Positions 26,590-36,176 of a stretch of DNA of 64,000 nt are shown one piece after another. Every line of letters starts with the position of its first letter. The stretch's first letter is position 1. This DNA comes from Thiodiazotropha sp040506975 (lineage in GTDB: Bacteria; Pseudomonadota; Gammaproteobacteria; Chromatiales; Chromatiaceae), in contig OZ242974.1 of assembly GCA_965211775.1 (NCBI GenBank), forward strand, positions 4,820,801 to 4,884,800, given 5' to 3'. Below the pieces are notes generated by a model. That model did not search any database. It was not told where the DNA came from and saw only the letters and a program-made list of their open reading frames with translations. The translations under genes were made by a program, and so were the position numbers.

Positions 26590-27258
26590 ATGAAATCAAA
26601 GATATGGCTGTTAATCAGCGGCGCATTATTGATCTCCACCCATCTTCAGGCAGACGATTCCGACTACAGCAACAGGCAATTTAACGTGAACCCGGGAAAT
26701 ATGATGGGTGGCATGTTCAACCCGATGCGTAATTTCTTTGGCGGTTCAAACCGATATTCTGATGATTACTACAACTACAGGCATGTCCCACCCCCGGGCT
26801 ATCACCCGGGCTACGGCTACCCCGGCGCGGCCTACGGTTATCCGCCCGTGTACCCGGGCTATCAGCCACAACAGCACGCCGGCGGTAATCCTGCAAACAC
26901 TCCAACACAGCAAACTCCGACAGCTGCAGTCGATGTGTACCCCCCTCAAACACCACCTGTCTCAGGCTATGGATCCACAGTTTCTGATCAACCTGACTAT
27001 GATGGGGGATTCCGTTTCCGCCCCTTGAACAGCGATAAGCTGTCTACGGATAGTGCAGAGACACCCGCAACGGTAACCCCGCAATCCCCTGCACCTCTAG
27101 GCTATCCAGCCACTCGGCAACCGGCCGGTCAGACCGCTGGCGCCCAGGGCATGCAAACCATGCAACAGAATTATAACCCAAGCATGGAGGCGCAATACGG
27201 CACACAGGAGAGTCAAATGAAATTCAGGCCCCTGGATAAACCGGGATTTTCGGAATAG
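26590..27258 (+). CDS. Exported Pro/Tyr/Gly-rich protein of unknown function
   Basis: 222 residues. A signal peptide (WLLISGALLISTHLQAD) is followed by a Gly/Asn/Met-rich part and a Tyr-Pro-Gly repeat zone (PGYHPGYGYPGAAYGYPP). Two similar short motifs occur later, FRFRPLN near residue 140 and MKFRPLD close to the end. GAGGGAGC precedes the ATG. No known domain is evident; it is probably an extracytoplasmic, largely disordered protein, perhaps envelope- or metal-associated. It stands alone between divergent and convergent neighbours. Confidence 0.7.
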   Translation: MKSKIWLLISGALLISTHLQADDSDYSNRQFNVNPGNMMGGMFNPMRNFFGGSNRYSDDYYNYRHVPPPGYHPGYGYPGAAYGYPPVYPGYQPQQHAGGNPANTPTQQTPTAAVDVYPPQTPPVSGYGSTVSDQPDYDGGFRFRPLNSDKLSTDSAETPATVTPQSPAPLGYPATRQPAGQTAGAQGMQTMQQNYNPSMEAQYGTQESQMKFRPLDKPGFSE

Positions 27259-27298
27259 CATTCCCGGGCCAGTAAACAGGCCCTGGGTTCACCGCGAC

Positions 27299-27598
27299 TC
27301 AGGCGATGGTGAAGCTTTGGTAATCACGATAATCGATTGCCTCACAGGAGACACCGGTCACTCTGGCATCCGCCGGACCTTTGCTTAGCCAGGATTGTAG
27401 GGCCTCGATCGCCTCCACGCTACCGCATGCCACAACCTCCACACGACCGTCATGGAGATTTTTCGCATAACCTTTGATGCCCAATTGCCGGGCTTCATGC
27501 CGAGTTGTCGCCCGGTAGAAGACACCTTGCACCCGTCCCGCCACATGACAGCGGACACAGATATTCACACTACCATTGTCAGCCCTTTCACTCATCAC
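27299..27598 (-). CDS. acyP: Acylphosphatase
   Basis: 99 residues. The catalytic pattern is complete: VAGRVQGVFYRATTR with the phosphate-binding Arg, and GYAKNLHDGRVEV with the catalytic Asn. It hydrolyses acyl phosphates such as carbamoyl or 1,3-bisphosphoglycerate. The first ATG overlaps the preceding adaptor gene by 11 bases, which puts it at the end of the thioredoxin/efflux cluster. Confidence 0.93.
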   Translation of the reverse strand: MMSERADNGSVNICVRCHVAGRVQGVFYRATTRHEARQLGIKGYAKNLHDGRVEVVACGSVEAIEALQSWLSKGPADARVTGVSCEAIDYRDYQSFTIA

Positions 27599-28412
27599 CC
27601 AGCCTCACAACCGCCTTCTCACCGGCACGAATCACCCTATCCGAGGCAGGGGAAAACACTACCTCCAGCAGATACTTTGAACCATTGGCATCCCGCGTAA
27701 CCGGATGCATGCCCAGCCTGTGGATCGTGCCTTCCAGCCATTGTCCATGCACGCCCACCCGTACGTCCATACCCTGCTTCAATCCATTCACTGTCTGCTC
27801 ATCGATCTCGGCAAGCGCCTTCATTCGGCTGTTGTCGAACAGTGTCATCAGCGGCATGGCCGAATACCGATTGATTACCGCTTGACCGGGTTGCACATGA
27901 ATGGACTCTACAACGCCATCGAAAGGCGCGGTTATCCGACTGTACTCCCGTTGCAAGCGGATCTTGACCAATTTGGCTTCCGCTTCGCGATAGGCGGCAT
28001 CTGAACTGGCCGCGGCAATTTCAGCCTGCTTCCGCTCATGATCCGACAGCAGGGTTCGATCGTACAGTTCCAATGCCCGGTCCAACTCTCGTTTTGCCTC
28101 TTCATTCTGCTGAGATGCCGCTTCAAGGCGTGATGCCGCAGCGGCGAGCCTTGATTGATACCTTCGCTGATCGAGCTCCAGAAGCACCTCCCCACGCTTT
28201 ACGGAGGCACCCACGTCCACATTCACACGGCCCACCATACCGCTGACCAGGGTAGTCAGTTCTGTCCTGTTATTCCAGTCGGTGACCGCCTCCAGGTCCC
28301 GTGCCATCAACTGGTCGCTGACTAACAGACATATCACTATGATTCCGGCCGCCGAATAAGCCGTGTTCAGAACTTCAAGCATACCCTTCATCATCCTTAT
28401 CTCCCCATTCAC
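27588..28412 (-). CDS. HlyD-family periplasmic adaptor
   Basis: 274 residues. An N-terminal membrane anchor or signal is followed by a lipoyl-like half (GMVGRVNVDVGASVKRGEVLLELD), a ~75-residue coiled-coil hairpin, the second half (ITAPFDGVVESIHVQPGQAV) and a beta-barrel region. It links an inner-membrane pump to a TolC channel. A TolC homologue precedes it by six bases, but no RND, ABC or MFS pump is next to it, which is unusual. Several start codons are possible (28412 or the Met residues seven to ten codons later). Confidence 0.88.
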   Translation of the reverse strand: MNGEIRMMKGMLEVLNTAYSAAGIIVICLLVSDQLMARDLEAVTDWNNRTELTTLVSGMVGRVNVDVGASVKRGEVLLELDQRRYQSRLAAAASRLEAASQQNEEAKRELDRALELYDRTLLSDHERKQAEIAAASSDAAYREAEAKLVKIRLQREYSRITAPFDGVVESIHVQPGQAVINRYSAMPLMTLFDNSRMKALAEIDEQTVNGLKQGMDVRVGVHGQWLEGTIHRLGMHPVTRDANGSKYLLEVVFSPASDRVIRAGEKAVVRLGDE

Positions 28413-28418
28413 TCACTC

Positions 28419-29744
28419 TTATTTTTCAGGCGACATCAAAAGATCGCCTGTAAGCGCTTTGATACGGGCATGGGTCAAATGGATCTGATAATCATTTCTT
28501 GCCCGCTGCAGTTGTATATCGGCGATCTGGGACATGGAATCACCCAAATCGGCCGCCATATCCAGTTCATACAGGGTGCGGCTACGATCCAGATTGAGAT
28601 CGCGAAAATCTTCTGTCACCCGCAATCCCTGGCGTTCAACCTTCAACCTCTGCAACTCCATCCAGAAGTCCAAGAGTTGTTGCCGCAAAACGAGTTCATA
28701 AGCTGCCAGTTCGGCCTGTTTCCTATCTGCATGCGCCCGCTGTTCCGCAATATCCGATGCAACCCGGTCACCTTGATAGAGCGGTAGTTCGATCACCAGC
28801 GCCGCAGTCAAGGGATTGCGCCCCCCAAGCCTACGTTGGTATGCGGCCGCCTCCAATTCGGCGCGCAATACCGGGTTGTCGTCCGCCTCACTGGCCTGGA
28901 GTTGTTTCTTCGCCGCCCGCAGCTCGGCCTGTAGGGCCCTGATTCTCGGATTCTCCCGCAACGCCTTCTCAACCAGTGTCTCTATCTCAGGCAGCTCCCC
29001 CAATGAGCCGAACTGCGGAGACTCCAATTCGGCCGGTAGATCCAGCGGCCGGTTCAAGCTGATCGCCAGCTGCGAGCGAGTGATGCGTTGCCTGTTCTGA
29101 CTTGCCGTCATCTTGCGTAGCGACTGCTGGTAGGTGGATTCGAGCTCCGACATCTCAATATCGGATACCTTTCCCAACTCATTCTTCGTACGCGCCCTGT
29201 CGAAGCGTATGTAGTCGATGGCGAGTGCTTCGTTATCTCTGGCAAACTCGAGATCAGCCAACAGGACATCGAAAAATCTTGTCATTACATCCAGTCTGCG
29301 CTGCTGTCTAACCTGGAGTAATTGCCATTGCCGGGACATCAATCCAGCCTCGGCCGCCTGTTGCGCATGACTGGTGCGACCGAAGTCATAGAGCAGTTTG
29401 CTCAGATTGAGTCGGGCCAGGCTGTCGTTGCTGGAATCGTCTGCCGCGATGTCAGACGGATCGATGACCCGCAACTCCGCCGTCAATGCGAGATGGGCAT
29501 CGTCATCTGCGGCAACCTGTTCAGCGAAAGCCCGGGCTTGTGCAAGATCTGCTTCTATCAAGCTTCGTTCCGGATGTGCCTGATCGGCCAGTTCCAAGGC
29601 ATATTGCAGTGTCAGTGGTGAGGGTAGAGGTTCCAATGCATAAGCGAGAGGGCCTAGCAACAAGGATGGCATGAGCAGCAGTGAATTCACCAATCGCATA
29701 GGTGGCGAAGGAATTTTCCCACTCATCAGCATGCAATAAAACAT
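28419..29744 (-). CDS. TolC-family outer membrane efflux protein
   Basis: 441 residues with two OEP repeats. Each carries heptad-rich helices (QAAEAGLMSRQWQLLQVRQQ; ASDIAEQRAHADRKQAELAA). The N-terminus contains a likely signal peptide (LVNSLLLMPSLLLGPLAYAL); a start at 29699 would give a tidier one. It would form a trimeric channel with the HlyD protein encoded next. The gap to the upstream thioredoxin gene is three bases. Confidence 0.88.
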   Translation of the reverse strand: MFYCMLMSGKIPSPPMRLVNSLLLMPSLLLGPLAYALEPLPSPLTLQYALELADQAHPERSLIEADLAQARAFAEQVAADDDAHLALTAELRVIDPSDIAADDSSNDSLARLNLSKLLYDFGRTSHAQQAAEAGLMSRQWQLLQVRQQRRLDVMTRFFDVLLADLEFARDNEALAIDYIRFDRARTKNELGKVSDIEMSELESTYQQSLRKMTASQNRQRITRSQLAISLNRPLDLPAELESPQFGSLGELPEIETLVEKALRENPRIRALQAELRAAKKQLQASEADDNPVLRAELEAAAYQRRLGGRNPLTAALVIELPLYQGDRVASDIAEQRAHADRKQAELAAYELVLRQQLLDFWMELQRLKVERQGLRVTEDFRDLNLDRSRTLYELDMAADLGDSMSQIADIQLQRARNDYQIHLTHARIKALTGDLLMSPEK

Positions 29745-29747
29745 TAC

Positions 29748-30287
29748 CTATCTAACTTTGCGGAGCGCTCTTCTCTTTTCGCGCTTGTAACGCGAAAAAT
29801 TGGTCGCCTTATAGTGATCATTGACGACGAACTCTCCCAACCACAAAAACTCCTGGGCATCGTTCGTAGCCCCGGTAAACCGGGCGATCATCTTCCCCTC
29901 CAGATCGAAAAATCCGAATACCGGGGTTGCCCTGACCCTGAATTGCTTGAATGCAAAATCCTTCTCCTTCATGTTGTTGCCGCGAAAGTCAGCGATCTCA
30001 ACATCCCCTTCGATGTCTACCGTATAGATGAGAAAATGTTGTTTGAAATAGTCCTGAACATCGACCTGATTGAGCACCCGGGTCTTCATTCGGTGGCAAA
30101 ACGGGCACTCGTCCATCTCAAACATGATGAGCACCCCCTTTTTGCCCTCATCCCTCGCCATCTCCAGTTCGTCGCTGAAGTTACCCAACGACTGGTCGAA
30201 AAAATGGTCTCCCGGATCCCTTGTTGCGGCGGCAATATCGCCGAAGGGAAGCAGCAGCAAGGCAATTGAAATGAGATACCGTGACAT
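29748..30287 (-). CDS. SoxW-like periplasmic thioredoxin
   Basis: 179 residues with a signal peptide (LISIALLLLPFGDIAA). The thioredoxin fold has the active site MDECPFCHRM (CPFC), and the cis-Pro follows in VRATPVFGFFD. The tail is basic. Such proteins keep periplasmic partners reduced, in SoxW's case components of sulfur oxidation; the partner here is unknown. It sits between a TlpA-type reductase gene and the tolC-like gene, all co-directional. Confidence 0.85.
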   Translation of the reverse strand: MSRYLISIALLLLPFGDIAAATRDPGDHFFDQSLGNFSDELEMARDEGKKGVLIMFEMDECPFCHRMKTRVLNQVDVQDYFKQHFLIYTVDIEGDVEIADFRGNNMKEKDFAFKQFRVRATPVFGFFDLEGKMIARFTGATNDAQEFLWLGEFVVNDHYKATNFSRYKREKRRALRKVR

Positions 30288-30298
30288 CTGTTTTCTCC

Positions 30299-30781
30299 TT
30301 ACTCACGCATGGTATCGATAAAACTCTCGATATCCTCCATGGTCAGCGGTCCCACCTGACGGGCGACCAGTTCACCTTCAGGACTGACCAGAAAGGAAGT
30401 GGGCAGACCCGGCACCCTTCCCAGCTCTGTCCGTGCCGCCGGCTCAGCCATGAGAATGGGATAGCTGAGAAACTGTTCATCGACGAAGGCCTTCAATCGC
30501 GGCTTTTCGATACGCTCCATGGCCACACCCAGGACGACCGCATCCTTATCCTTATGATTATTATGAAAAACCTCCAGTTCTGGCAGTTCCTCACGGCAGG
30601 GAGGACACCAGGTCGCCCAATAATTCACCAATACCCATTTACCCCTGTAATCAGAGAGGCGATAACTTCTACCATCCAATCCCTGCAATTCGAAATCCAC
30701 CGTTTCCGCCGTTGCCGTGATCGATAAAAGCGATAACGCAAAGATACCCAGCGCACGCAGCAACGGACTCATCAGGGACAT
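30299..30781 (-). CDS. TlpA-family thiol-disulfide oxidoreductase
   Basis: 160 residues from the ATG at 30781, which has GGAG seven bases before it; longer frames reach 30892 but lack a signal. The signal peptide is followed by the AhpC/TSA-type thioredoxin domain with WATWCPPCREELPEL (WCPPC) and cis-Pro in VPGLPTSFLV. It likely reduces periplasmic disulfides, for example in cytochrome maturation. It is the first gene of a five-gene minus-strand cluster (TlpA, SoxW, TolC, HlyD, AcyP). Confidence 0.88.
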   Translation of the reverse strand: MSLMSPLLRALGIFALSLLSITATAETVDFELQGLDGRSYRLSDYRGKWVLVNYWATWCPPCREELPELEVFHNNHKDKDAVVLGVAMERIEKPRLKAFVDEQFLSYPILMAEPAARTELGRVPGLPTSFLVSPEGELVARQVGPLTMEDIESFIDTMRE

Positions 30782-31189
30782 ATTACTCTCCATATTTCTA
30801 TCAATGACCGGCCTGCCGGGCTCAAAACGATCACACAGGACCCGGTAATTTTCTCTGACCTGCATTCTCAGGGTAAATTCCAGGAAGTGCAATTCATGAA
30901 AACCACAATATTCCGGGATCCATCATAAACCCCCCCTCATTTGACCGGTATGCCAGATCTCATCTCACAGAATGCCTTTTTGCACCAGAACGTGTTCCCA
31001 TTTATGCAACCTATGCAGCTGTATTTATTGAATTAATTTAAAACATATCAACCACCGCCAGCTCTCCTGCAGGCACACTTGATCAAGGGCACCATAAATT
31101 TATCCGGATGAGGACTATTCCGCGTCTCAACCGGGATGATATAGTGGGCGTCTGAGCAAGGGCTCGAAGGAACACTCATTCAGATCACC
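30782..31189. other. Divergent intergenic region
   Basis: Some 400 bases between two divergent units. The part after 30893 is AT-rich around 31020-31060. TTGATCAA at 31080 is a short palindrome but not a full FNR site. I see no strong promoter pair or hairpin. Confidence 0.4.
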
Positions 31190-32803
31190 ATGTTTGATTT
31201 TTTCTCCCACAGGAGCGCATCACCCTCCCAGGTACTGTTTTTTGTGCCTCAAAAGGATCCGTTTGAAAATCCCCTGGTGGAAACCGATCCCGCCTTGCTT
31301 CGCCAATGGGCCACGGCACTGCCCTTCGCCAACCAAACACAGTTGGCGGAAACGGTACTCACCAGTCTAAGCCGGCTCAACCGTTATCCGGGACAGGTCA
31401 AGAAACGTGATGAGTTGATGGAGGTCTACACCACACCCTGCATAAGACTGGCCCACAGTCATGCGCAGCGTAAGTCGGAAACGCCTGTTCACCTGATACG
31501 TCAGGTAATACTGGAGATGGCCTATGGACATTGCCATATCGCCAATGAATGCATCAGCAACAAGGCCAGTAGGAAAAACCTGCAACGCCTCAACCATACG
31601 ATCTACTATGCGATCAAGTATTTCGTCCAGGAATACCTGCTTGCATGCGAGGATTTTGACTGCAGAAGCGGGAGAGTGTACCGGGATGTAACGCGTTTGG
31701 TGACCTATGCTGAAGAGCGAAAGATCCAACACAATCAAATCGAAGACGCGGATCAGGAACAACCGGAATATGCCACAATATCCCATCAGTACAATCGTTT
31801 TCTGCTGTTGTTACTGCTTGATCCCTGCCATCTGCAGGAGAGTGAGCCGCGGTTGTGTTTCGAGTATCTCAATACACTGGCTGGAAATGCTCTTATCTCG
31901 GCCCCTACACAGGAGACGGAAACTACTGGACACTATGTCATCGACCGACTGGGCGAGGTACCTCCCTACCTTTTCCATCCTGAGTGTCTGAACAATCTGA
32001 CACAACCCCGTTTTACCCTGTTCGATCTCACTCCTGTCAGTAAACAGCTGCACCAGAAACTCAGGCAGATGGAAAGATCTGATCAGGGAAAACCGGATGC
32101 CCTGGTGAAATTGAGCATGCCGGAATCCACTAATCTGATGGCGCGAATGCTGAAGTCCTGGCACATCCGCCTGAAACGCGACAGTGAGCGTCACTCCACC
32201 GCCGGACAGGTTATGATATGGATTGGTATTGACGCCATATACGCATACCTCACAGGAAAAAGCGTATCGTCGCAGACCGATGATGAAGAGATCGATATGA
32301 CTCGATGCAGCGGCATTCAACGTGGAGAAGATTCAAGCACCACACATCAATTCACGGCGATACGCACAAATCAAAGCCGTTCCGGTGTGGCACTCAAGGT
32401 TTCAAAAAGCAGCGTCAATACATCCCTTGTCGGTGAGTTGGTGTTGTTTTCCACTCACCAGAAAAGACATGAGAATGAGTGGAAAATCGGCGTTATAAAG
32501 CGTGCATTGAACTGTAACGAGAATCTGTTGGAAATAGGGATACAGTTTATTCTCGGGAAGATCGAACCTATTACCTTGCGCCGGACAAATCAACAACAAA
32601 CATCGCAACCGTTAAAGGATCGAGCGGCCATCTTTATCGATCAGGGCCACACTCACCGCAGCTCTCTTATCGTGCCGAAAAATTTCTTCGTCATCGGCCA
32701 TGAATACCGTGTTGAAGAGATGATCCCGGCACCCGGCGTAACACCATTACAACTGCTTGAGACGACATCAAGATTCGAAAGATACCGAATCAAGAACGCC
32801 TAA
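31190..32803 (+). CDS. Large protein with C-terminal PilZ-like domain
   Basis: 537 residues, no signal peptide and no clear membrane span. The first ~350 residues are helical (for example RQVILEMAYGHCHIANECI). The region from ~385 to ~470 has a PilZ-like layout: NQSRSGVALKVSK, an LVGELVLF strand, KIGVIKRA, and LLEIGIQFILGKIEP. The RxxxR arginines typical of c-di-GMP binding are not clear, so it may be degenerate. A c-di-GMP effector role is inference. The gene stands alone with its own upstream region. Confidence 0.6.
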   Translation: MFDFFSHRSASPSQVLFFVPQKDPFENPLVETDPALLRQWATALPFANQTQLAETVLTSLSRLNRYPGQVKKRDELMEVYTTPCIRLAHSHAQRKSETPVHLIRQVILEMAYGHCHIANECISNKASRKNLQRLNHTIYYAIKYFVQEYLLACEDFDCRSGRVYRDVTRLVTYAEERKIQHNQIEDADQEQPEYATISHQYNRFLLLLLLDPCHLQESEPRLCFEYLNTLAGNALISAPTQETETTGHYVIDRLGEVPPYLFHPECLNNLTQPRFTLFDLTPVSKQLHQKLRQMERSDQGKPDALVKLSMPESTNLMARMLKSWHIRLKRDSERHSTAGQVMIWIGIDAIYAYLTGKSVSSQTDDEEIDMTRCSGIQRGEDSSTTHQFTAIRTNQSRSGVALKVSKSSVNTSLVGELVLFSTHQKRHENEWKIGVIKRALNCNENLLEIGIQFILGKIEPITLRRTNQQQTSQPLKDRAAIFIDQGHTHRSSLIVPKNFFVIGHEYRVEEMIPAPGVTPLQLLETTSRFERYRIKNA

Positions 32804-32980
32804 CCCCAGGGGCTGCACTGTCATGGGACATATCATCCATTGATTTGACATACGGACTGCATGCCCGCCAAAAGCTGCTGAATAGGCCGGTCAATGCGAC
32901 GGCAGAGATACAAGCCATATTGAAGTGCTATCTGTTTGCAGATTACGCTATAGGGGGTTTATTCCCGCTTTTAAAGAATG

Positions 32981-34216
32981 CTATAGCAAATCGTCCAATG
33001 GCAAATTCATTGCCTGTCGTAAATCGCAATTGATCTTTGTAAGCAGTTTTCCCAGGGTATCCGGGGCCATTTTCAATTGGCTGTCATCCGGCAACACATA
33101 GGCATCGGAATTGTAAAACTCGGCCACAGTGACCTCCCTGAGGTCTCTCGCCAACACCCAACCCTTATCATCCGTATGCAATACCAGACGGGCTCTCTGC
33201 AATGAGAGGAGTATAGCGTCCAATTGTTCTTCGGTGGCATGCTGCAATTGCCCCTGCAACTGGCGAGTTGTGGTCGACACACCCTGGTGTTGAGCTTCGC
33301 GTAGTTGGTGGAGTATTTTCACAGCGAGTAAAAACCTGTCCCCACGCTGCCCCATTCTTTCACGCCAATCATGACGGTAGATACCCAGACAATAGCTGAA
33401 CTCCGCCCCCAACAGGGTAACCAGCCAGGACAGATAAACCCAGATAAGAAAGATGGGAATTACGGCAAGTGCTCCATAGATCGCCTCATAGGTGGGAAAA
33501 GTCGTGATATAGAGTGCAAACCCCCTTTTTGTAGCCTCAAACAAAAGTGCAGCTATGATTCCGCCTGCCAGTGCATGGCGCAGCATCACGGACCGGTTGG
33601 GGACCAAAGCATATAACAAAGTAAAGGCGAGTGCCGAAATCATGACCGGCATCATACCCAACAACCTCGAGCGCACCATCACCACTGTTTCAGCCTCACT
33701 GAAGAAGGGAATCGAGACCAGGTAAGAGGTCACACCGACGCTAATCGCGATCAATATCGGACCCAGCGAGAGGATTGCCCAATAGACGGTAAACTTGGCA
33801 AGCGGCGAACGTTTCCGCCTGACGTGCCATATAGTGTTGAACGCCTTGTCGATGTTACTCATCAGCAGCAGCGCCACCAAAATCAGAAACAGAAAACCGA
33901 CACCGGTAAGCTGAGCTGCCTTTTGACTGAAATTTTTGAGGTGTTGCTGTACGGCCTCACCGGCGGCGGGGACGAAATTATGAAACAGGAAGTTTTCGAT
34001 CTGCTCCGAGATTCTGTCAGAAACGGGAAATATGGATAACAGCGCAAACATGACCGTCATCAACGGCACCAGTGAGAGAAGTGTGGTATAGGTCAATGCA
34101 GCCACATGCTGAATTCCCCCATCATGGCTGAAATGGTGCAGCCAGAGGCGCAGGAATGAGTTGATATGCCGGATCACCGAGAAACCCCTATCACTGAAAT
34201 CTTTCTGGTTCATCAC
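32981..34216 (-). CDS. YihY/BrkB-family inner membrane protein
   Basis: 411 residues. The first ~285 form the YihY domain with six hydrophobic segments (VAALTYTTLLSLVPLMTVMF, GFLFLILVALLLMSNID, LIWVYLSWLVTLLGAEFSYC). The last ~110 residues are a soluble winged-helix-like tail. An early naming as RNase BN is not supported for this family. Starts at GTG 34216 or ATG 34213 are adjacent. It is divergent from arsC. Confidence 0.9.
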   Translation of the reverse strand: MMNQKDFSDRGFSVIRHINSFLRLWLHHFSHDGGIQHVAALTYTTLLSLVPLMTVMFALLSIFPVSDRISEQIENFLFHNFVPAAGEAVQQHLKNFSQKAAQLTGVGFLFLILVALLLMSNIDKAFNTIWHVRRKRSPLAKFTVYWAILSLGPILIAISVGVTSYLVSIPFFSEAETVVMVRSRLLGMMPVMISALAFTLLYALVPNRSVMLRHALAGGIIAALLFEATKRGFALYITTFPTYEAIYGALAVIPIFLIWVYLSWLVTLLGAEFSYCLGIYRHDWRERMGQRGDRFLLAVKILHQLREAQHQGVSTTTRQLQGQLQHATEEQLDAILLSLQRARLVLHTDDKGWVLARDLREVTVAEFYNSDAYVLPDDSQLKMAPDTLGKLLTKINCDLRQAMNLPLDDLL

Positions 34217-34383
34217 TGAATTCCACTTTTTTTCAATATCGATTTTATGGAACCGCTTCTGGAGCCATTCTCTCTGTATGGATACAATGACGGCAAATTA
34301 AGTTTGAGGCAAACCGCCACGCCGGTTTATAGAAGGGTGGTGCATTGTCAGAGACAACTGAAGCTAACAGGAGGTCATCGCTT

Positions 34384-34731
34384 ATGAGTGTTGAGATCTA
34401 CCACAACCCGCGCTGCAGCAAATCCAGACAGACCCTGCAACTGTTACAGGACCAGGGTATCGATCCTGATGTGGTTGAATATCTGAAAACGCCACCGGAC
34501 AAGACCACCCTTGGGCGGATTCTCGATATGCTCGGACTGGAGCCACGCGAGCTTATGCGTACAAAGGAGAAGGAATACAAGGCACTGCAACTGGACGACC
34601 CGAGCCTCAGTCGGGACCAGTTGATTGATGCAATGATCGCCAATCCCAAACTGATTGAGCGCCCGATCGTCATTCAAAACGGCAAGGCCGCAATCGGCAG
34701 GCCACCTGAAAAGGTCCTGGATATTCTGTAG
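34384..34731 (+). CDS. arsC: Arsenate reductase (glutaredoxin-dependent) family
   Basis: 115 residues from the ATG at 34384, which has AGGAGG nine bases upstream. The active-site Cys is in HNPRCSKSRQTL, and the anion-binding arginines include that of IERPIVIQNGKAAIGRPPE. ArsC reduces arsenate to arsenite. No arsB, arsR or acr3 is present, so it may be a housekeeping ArsC/YfgD-type protein rather than part of a resistance operon. It is followed co-directionally by wrbA. Confidence 0.9.
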   Translation: MSVEIYHNPRCSKSRQTLQLLQDQGIDPDVVEYLKTPPDKTTLGRILDMLGLEPRELMRTKEKEYKALQLDDPSLSRDQLIDAMIANPKLIERPIVIQNGKAAIGRPPEKVLDIL

Positions 34732-34787
34732 ACAGAAACAGGCTGAATTGAATACCGGCCGGATAGGTACAGCAACAGGTAGCAGTT

Positions 34788-35381
34788 ATGGCAGAAGTGT
34801 TGATTCTCTTTTACAGTCGCCACGGCGCCACAGCCGAAATGGCGCGTGACATTGCACGAGGTGTCGAGGAGATACCGGGTGTCACAGCCAGATTGCGCAC
34901 GGTTCCCGAAGTTTCCGCACTCTGTGAAGCGGCTGAAGACACCATTCCCGAAAGCGGCCCCCCCTACGTCAGTGAGACCGACATGCGCGAGTGCGATGGT
35001 TTGATACTGGGTAGCCCAACCCGTTTCGGCAATATGGCCGCACCCATGAAATATTTTCTCGACACCACCAGCCAACTCTGGATGAGTGGCGCCCTGATCG
35101 ACAAACCTGCCTCGGTTTTCACCTCAGCATCCAGCCTGCACGGCGGACAGGAGAGCACCCTGCTGTCGATGATGCTCCCCCTGCTGCACCACGGAATGTT
35201 GATACAGGGCGTTCCCTATAGTGAAACCGCCCTGCTGCATACCCAAAGCGGCGGCACACCCTATGGCGCCAGCCATCTGGCCGGTGGTGACAGCAAGCTG
35301 CCGGTGAGCGATGAAGAGAAACGCATATGCAAGACCCAGGGCAGGCGTATGGCGGAGACCGTGAAACGCCTGAAAACCTGA
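34788..35381 (+). CDS. wrbA: NAD(P)H:quinone oxidoreductase, WrbA type
   Basis: 197 residues. Flavodoxin-like fold: FMN phosphate loop in LFYSRHGATAEMA, LGSPTRFGNMAAPMK and SSLHGGQE in the flavin-binding loops. It catalyses two-electron quinone reduction as a tetramer. It lies between arsC and hda, four bases from hda, so all three are likely one unit. Confidence 0.94.
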   Translation: MAEVLILFYSRHGATAEMARDIARGVEEIPGVTARLRTVPEVSALCEAAEDTIPESGPPYVSETDMRECDGLILGSPTRFGNMAAPMKYFLDTTSQLWMSGALIDKPASVFTSASSLHGGQESTLLSMMLPLLHHGMLIQGVPYSETALLHTQSGGTPYGASHLAGGDSKLPVSDEEKRICKTQGRRMAETVKRLKT

Positions 35382-35385
35382 ACCC

Positions 35386-36066
35386 ATGCCAGCCCAGCTT
35401 CCACTAAGCCTCAGCATCCGACCCAGCGTCGATTTCTCCGGCTTCATCAGCGGACGAAATGGCGAGGCGGTATCCCGCCTGCGCAGTGGATCGGACCCGT
35501 TTATCTATTTATGGGGCGCATCAGGCTGCGGCAAGAGCCATCTGCTCCAGGCCTGCTGCCATCAATCACAACGGGAGCAAGATCAACCCGCTTACCTGCC
35601 ATTCAAATCCGAGCATGGTCTTGAACCGGCCATGCTGGAGGGACTCGAGGCATTCTCCATGGTCTGCCTCGATGATCTCGAGGTGTTGGCGGGTAAAGAT
35701 GATTGGGAATTGGCGATTTTCAATCTCTACAATCAACTACGGGAGAGCGCAGCGAAACTGATCGTCGCCAGCGACCGTCCACCCGCAAAACTGCCGCTGA
35801 AACTCGCCGATCTGGCCTCAAGACTGACCTGGGGACCCTGTTACCAACTGTTTCCCCTGAATGATGACGAGCGCCTGGAGCTGTTGATCAGCAATGCCGA
35901 GCGAAGGGGTATGACGATGAGTGTGGAGATCGCCAACTTTCTGCTGCAGCGCACACCCAGGGACATCCACTTTCTGACGCTGCTCATTGAACGTCTCGAC
36001 CAGGCATCCCTGGCCGCTCAAAGGCGGCTGACCATACCATTTGTACGTGAAATCCTGAAACTGTAA
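35386..36066 (+). CDS. hda: DnaA regulatory inactivator Hda
   Basis: 226 residues. The N-terminal AQLPLSLSI resembles the sliding-clamp binding motif of Hda. The AAA+ core has GASGCGKSHLL (Walker A), VCLDDLEVL (Walker B) and an arginine in LASRLTWG. It works with the loaded clamp to trigger ATP hydrolysis on DnaA and so prevents re-initiation. It lacks DnaA's DNA-binding domain. Confidence 0.94.
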   Translation: MPAQLPLSLSIRPSVDFSGFISGRNGEAVSRLRSGSDPFIYLWGASGCGKSHLLQACCHQSQREQDQPAYLPFKSEHGLEPAMLEGLEAFSMVCLDDLEVLAGKDDWELAIFNLYNQLRESAAKLIVASDRPPAKLPLKLADLASRLTWGPCYQLFPLNDDERLELLISNAERRGMTMSVEIANFLLQRTPRDIHFLTLLIERLDQASLAAQRRLTIPFVREILKL

Positions 36067-36176
36067 ATGGGGTATACTGGGGCTGTAAACACTGATACAG
36101 CCTGCCCTGCTGCATCTTAAGGGCTTGGGCCGGCCTGACCACACTCTCCATACATAGCAATGACCGAGGTAGTGAT

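Noticed and set aside
31075..31090. TTGATCAA as an FNR or CRP site
   Set aside because: It lacks the four-base spacer of an FNR box and the half-sites of CRP.
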